Assembly (NCBI RefSeq): GCF_021245735.1
Contig: NZ_JAJISB010000003.1
Coordinates: 434,001 to 498,000, forward strand
Length of the DNA: 64,000 nucleotides
From: Brevibacillus daliensis
GTDB lineage: Bacteria; Bacillota; Bacilli; Brevibacillales; Brevibacillaceae
Direction of reading: 5' to 3'
In this document: one piece after another, positions 63,930 to 64,000 of the stretch
Position numbering within the stretch: the first letter of the stretch is position 1
How the letters are laid out: the number at the start of each line of letters is the position of its first letter
Translations under genes and position numbers: made by a program
Notes under the pieces: model-generated
The model's database searches: none
Told to the model about the DNA's origin: nothing
The model's input: only the letters and a program-made list of their open reading frames with translations

Positions 63930-64000
63930 ATGGATCGTCGTCCTTTATTTAAACCTGTGCATCCCGTTTATGAAGTAACGGAGGGGATTATCCGCATGGG
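63930..64000 (+). CDS. Start of a probable TOMM/ThiF-type leader-binding adenylating enzyme (cut by the right edge)
   Basis: Only 23 codons are visible, from an ATG preceded by CGGAGGTG. The sequence RRPLFKPVHPVYEV then TEGIIRM resembles the first residues of ThiF/E1-like TOMM precursor leader-peptide-binding proteins (a RPxFKP start and a short strand ending in IRMG/LRxG). With so little sequence this is a tentative call. It could equally be another RRE- or PqqD-like protein. Confidence 0.45.
   Translation, partial: MDRRPLFKPVHPVYEVTEGIIRM

Noticed and set aside
1-64000. CRISPR arrays, tRNA or rRNA genes, complete insertion sequences
   Set aside because: No regularly spaced direct repeats, no cloverleaf-like sequences that I could recognise, and no transposase frames were found.

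Overview
The window looks like a 64 kb chromosomal segment of a low-GC, endospore-forming Gram-positive bacterium of the Bacillales. Brevibacillus (B. laterosporus-like) is my best guess. The evidence is GGAGG-type ribosome binding sites, frequent TTG and GTG starts, sporulation genes (kapB, a CotF-like coat protein, a Spo0E-like phosphatase), an S-box SAM riboswitch, a Fur box and lipoprotein signal peptides. The genus is an inference. I found no rRNA, tRNA, CRISPR array, prophage or intact insertion sequence.

Layout. 1-10.2 kb: the 3' end of an oligoendopeptidase F gene, nagA-nagB (amino-sugar catabolism), a two-gene RND efflux system, a quinone-oxidoreductase-like enzyme, a His-rich membrane-anchored protein and a methyltransferase. 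10.3-18 kb: leuC-leuD with a divergent LysR regulator, then thioredoxin-like, GDPD, RluD-type pseudouridine synthase and two transporter genes. 18-25.3 kb: small or hypothetical sporeformer genes (zinc finger, coiled coil, two tiny membrane proteins, kapB, cotF-like), a two-domain P-loop ATPase with a degenerate first P-loop, and a coiled-coil plus phosphodiester glycosidase pair. 25.3-31.2 kb: metY under a SAM riboswitch, a MOSC protein, a purine permease, a methyltransferase and a candidate structured small RNA. 31.2-37.5 kb: a C4-dicarboxylate module (dctP, dctB, dctS-dctR, as in Bacillus subtilis) and tyrS. 37.7-44.4 kb: a secreted alpha-toroid-like protein, a Spo0E-like protein, and a glucitol-type PTS operon (gutM, srlA-srlE-srlB) ending in a SAF-domain dehydrogenase instead of sorbitol-6-phosphate dehydrogenase. 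44.6-58 kb: accessory single genes (lipoprotein, NUDIX, phosphoesterase, APH-like kinase, Fur-controlled heme monooxygenase, VOC proteins, DUF554, AraC, Rieske oxidoreductase, YHYH protein, a pair of membrane winged-helix proteins, amidohydrolase, MFS). 58-64 kb: a decaying region with a frameshifted creatininase gene, an internally deleted dienelactone hydrolase gene, PhnB-like proteins, and at the right edge the start of a probable RiPP locus.

Most interesting signals: (1) a 19-codon gene with a strong ribosome binding site, followed by a strong hairpin and then by the first 23 codons of a protein resembling TOMM/ThiF-type leader-peptide-binding enzymes, which reads as a minimal peptide-natural-product operon cut off by the window edge; (2) a consensus sigma-A promoter feeding a roughly 200-nt non-coding transcript whose ends are complementary; (3) two families of dispersed intergenic repeats, one made of three consecutive hairpins (three copies, one internally deleted) and one of about 110 bp (two copies, one inside the metY leader); (4) the PTS operon with the unusual dehydrogenase. 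Functions are family-level calls made by reading the translations; no database search was possible.
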